This document shows, piece after piece, positions 7,588 to 8,991 of a DNA stretch of 8,991 nucleotides. The DNA is taken from contig CAYVZU010000145.1 in the NCBI GenBank assembly GCA_964455935.1, forward strand, positions 1 to 8,991. The letters are read 5' to 3'. Numbering within the stretch: position 1 is the first letter of the stretch; every line of letters begins with the position of its first letter. The stretch is from CAYVZU01 sp964455935. GTDB taxonomy: Bacteria > Fibrobacterota > CAYVZU01. Below the pieces are notes generated by a model. That model searched no databases. It worked only from the letters and a program-made list of their open reading frames with translations, and was not told the DNA's origin. Made by a program: the position numbers and the translations under genes.

Positions 7588-8126
7588 TTTTGCGCGGCTC
7601 AGGGCTTTTGGCGATCCTGCTGCCCATCTTCGGCGGATGCATTCTTGCGCCCCAATCCTATCAGGGAAAAGACGAGGAGATCTACCAAAGGGCAACGGGG
7701 TTCTACGACAGCGCCGCAACAACGCTGGACAGCGCGCGTTCGTCCGTCGACACCAGTCGGGCCCAAACCCTATTCGACTCCGCTGCCGTGGCGTTTCGTC
7801 TGCTTATCGCCGATTATCCTTGGAGCGACAGAAAAGACAATAGCCAGTATTACCTGGGCAAGTCGCTGTTGGGCCTGCATGCCTGCACGGCTCGATCCGG
7901 CTACCTTGACGAGGCCTACTCCAGTCTGTCAGAAATCGACAGCCGCAGTACGTATTACGCCAACGCCATGTACTGGCGCGGAACCATCCGATACCGGCAG
8001 CAGCGTTGGGCGGAGGCGCTGGCGCTCTTCGACGAGTACCTCGGTACCTACATTGACGGCGACCACCGGCCCAGCGCAACGACGTATCGGGTCGCGTGCG
8101 CAGCTCAACTGGGGGTGACGCCGTGA
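7584..8126 (+). CDS. Small TPR-like outer-membrane lipoprotein
   Basis: 180 residues, starting four bases before the end of the TPR gene (ATGA overlap). The N-terminus has an Arg, a hydrophobic stretch and a lipobox-like PIFGGC, giving Cys19 as the predicted lipidated residue. Phe at -3 is off consensus, but Gly-Gly-Cys is acceptable. Ile at +2 rather than Asp argues for sorting to the outer membrane. The mature part is helical, with Asp-Ser-Ala-rich segments (YDSA, LDSA, FDSA at about 30-70), then two or three TPR-like helix pairs (FRLLIADYPWSD; YYLGKSLLGL; AEALALFDEYLGTY). This layout resembles TPR-type lipoproteins such as BamD or YfiO relatives and tol-pal YbgF-like proteins, but I cannot assign it to them. 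Between the TPR scaffold and the barrel gene, it could dock one to the other. No enzymatic motif seen. Confidence 0.8.
   Translation: MILRGSGLLAILLPIFGGCILAPQSYQGKDEEIYQRATGFYDSAATTLDSARSSVDTSRAQTLFDSAAVAFRLLIADYPWSDRKDNSQYYLGKSLLGLHACTARSGYLDEAYSSLSEIDSRSTYYANAMYWRGTIRYRQQRWAEALALFDEYLGTYIDGDHRPSATTYRVACAAQLGVTP
8111..8118 (+). promoter_or_regulatory. Putative Shine-Dalgarno site of the beta-barrel gene
   Basis: A G-rich GGGGGTGA lies four bases before GTG 8123, inside the lipoprotein gene. It is SD-like but not a full consensus. Confidence 0.4.
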
Positions 8127-8991
8127 AGCACCTTCACCTTGCCGTTTTGGTTTGCGCTTTTCTTCTGGGCACCACCAGATCAGAAGGCCTGTCGGGTTCG
8201 TATTCCGCATCCATCGAAGGAGCGTACGATTCGAACCTGCCTCAGAACATGACAGGGTACGCCGGCCTCTACGCCGCACCGCAGGCATGGCTGAAGCTCT
8301 ATCTCTGGAAACCCGAGCGCGCCCCCTGGGTTGCCTTAGGAACGCGCCTTACTTACGAGAACTACATTGAGCAGCGAAGTCCGCTTCTCAACGACCCACT
8401 GGCGGCTGTCTGGGTCGAGGTCGGCGGCACGCCGGGTGACTGGAGATGGACGATCGCGCCGGGCGCCTGGTCGTACGCTTCTCCCGTATGGGACTTGGTG
8501 TGGATGCGCTACCGCGGGGATGCATTCATTTCACGCAAGACGAAAAGGCACGACCTCTCGTTCGGGGGAGACGTGGTCTGGAACGACTATGGAGATTCAC
8601 TGGAGAACAGCCTTGAGTGGGACCTGTCCGCGGGCTATGAGTACAACCGCAAGGTCCGCAAGAAGGATAGGTTCGCCGTGAAATCCCTGGGCATGGAAAT
8701 CGGTTTCGAGCGCAGGAGCGCGGCGACCGATACGGGCTCGTTCTCGAGTTTGCATACGAAATGGTATGAGGAGAACAAGATCTTTTTCGCAACAGTGACC
8801 CTGTTTGCCGATTTTAAGGTCAAGCGATACGACGGCTATGATCCGGACGAGTTCACCGGGCTGCCGGTGCGGCGGTTGAACCGCTATCTGTATGCCGGCG
8901 GCGATCTGGAAATGCCAATCGGGCGGAACCTGGACCTTGATGTCGGAGGCCAGCACCTGATCAAACGTTCGACACTTGAAGCCTACAGTTA
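8123..8991 (+). CDS. Outer-membrane beta-barrel protein, 3' end outside the window
   Basis: An open frame of 289 codons begins with GTG 8123 (GTGA overlap of four bases with the lipoprotein stop) and runs off the window without a stop. The start encodes a signal peptide (VKHLHLAVLVCAFLLGTTRS), with cleavage likely near residue 20. The mature part opens with SIEGAYDSNL, a pattern common at the start of outer-membrane barrels, and continues with alternating hydrophobic and polar strands rich in Tyr, Trp, Gly and Asp, such as AWLKLYLW, VWVEVGG, DLSFGGDVVW, DLSAGYEYN and NRYLYAGGDLEM. Such alternation with acidic/aromatic loops fits a barrel of a dozen or more strands. I do not recognise the family. 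As the last visible gene of the operon it is the natural outer-membrane exit or anchor for whatever the upstream genes make; this is inference. Confidence 0.75.
   Translation, partial: MKHLHLAVLVCAFLLGTTRSEGLSGSYSASIEGAYDSNLPQNMTGYAGLYAAPQAWLKLYLWKPERAPWVALGTRLTYENYIEQRSPLLNDPLAAVWVEVGGTPGDWRWTIAPGAWSYASPVWDLVWMRYRGDAFISRKTKRHDLSFGGDVVWNDYGDSLENSLEWDLSAGYEYNRKVRKKDRFAVKSLGMEIGFERRSAATDTGSFSSLHTKWYEENKIFFATVTLFADFKVKRYDGYDPDEFTGLPVRRLNRYLYAGGDLEMPIGRNLDLDVGGQHLIKRSTLEAYS

Noticed and set aside
7804..8079. Minus-strand and alternate-frame short frames over the lipoprotein gene
   Set aside because: Arg-rich products without motifs; the lipoprotein frame has an SD, lipobox and coupled start.
8367..8681. 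Alternate-frame plus-strand frame of 104 codons inside the barrel gene
   Set aside because: Ser/Arg-rich and featureless, while the GTG-started frame in this region is open to the window end, has a signal peptide and reads as beta strands.

Overview
The window comes from an uncultured-type Gram-negative bacterium of moderately high GC. An outer membrane is implied by a lipoprotein followed by a beta-barrel gene at the right end. A run of ten N at 2564-2573 marks a scaffold join, as in metagenome assemblies. No rRNA or taxonomic marker gene is present. The Asp-Ser-Ala-rich style of the lipoprotein recalls Fibrobacterota-like proteins, but that is only an impression. All supported genes are on the + strand.

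Left part (84-2707): one large gene encodes an unusual multidomain protein. It has an N-terminal DUF4910/M28-type metallo-aminopeptidase-like domain, a winged-helix-like segment, and a C-terminal aminoglycoside 3-N-acetyltransferase (AAC(3))-like domain. The N run interrupts the acetyltransferase domain, so the true C-terminus is unresolved. A downstream open segment in another frame (to 2707) may be its end.

Middle (2708-3114): about 400 bases without a confident gene. There is a short reading frame whose best stretch resembles the C-terminal end of rve-type integrase/transposases, probably a remnant at most.

Right part (3115-8991, continuing past the edge): a tightly packed five-gene operon with overlaps of 14, 7, 4 and 4 bases. 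In order: (1) a membrane protein with a periplasmic transglutaminase-like domain and seven C-terminal membrane helices; (2) a RimK-related ATP-grasp ligase, the well-known partner of (1); (3) a membrane-anchored protein made almost entirely of 17 tandem TPR units; (4) a small TPR-like lipoprotein; (5) an outer-membrane beta-barrel with a signal peptide, cut by the window end. The first two form a conserved pair predicted to make or modify a peptide/amide product at the inner membrane. The last three look like a chain across the periplasm to the outer membrane. Together they suggest an envelope-spanning system that makes an amide-linked product in the cytosol and handles or exports it through the envelope. 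This combined role is inference. In the transglutaminase domain the nucleophile Cys and the His are kept, but the third catalytic position is Cys instead of Asp, which is notable for a family usually called inactive.
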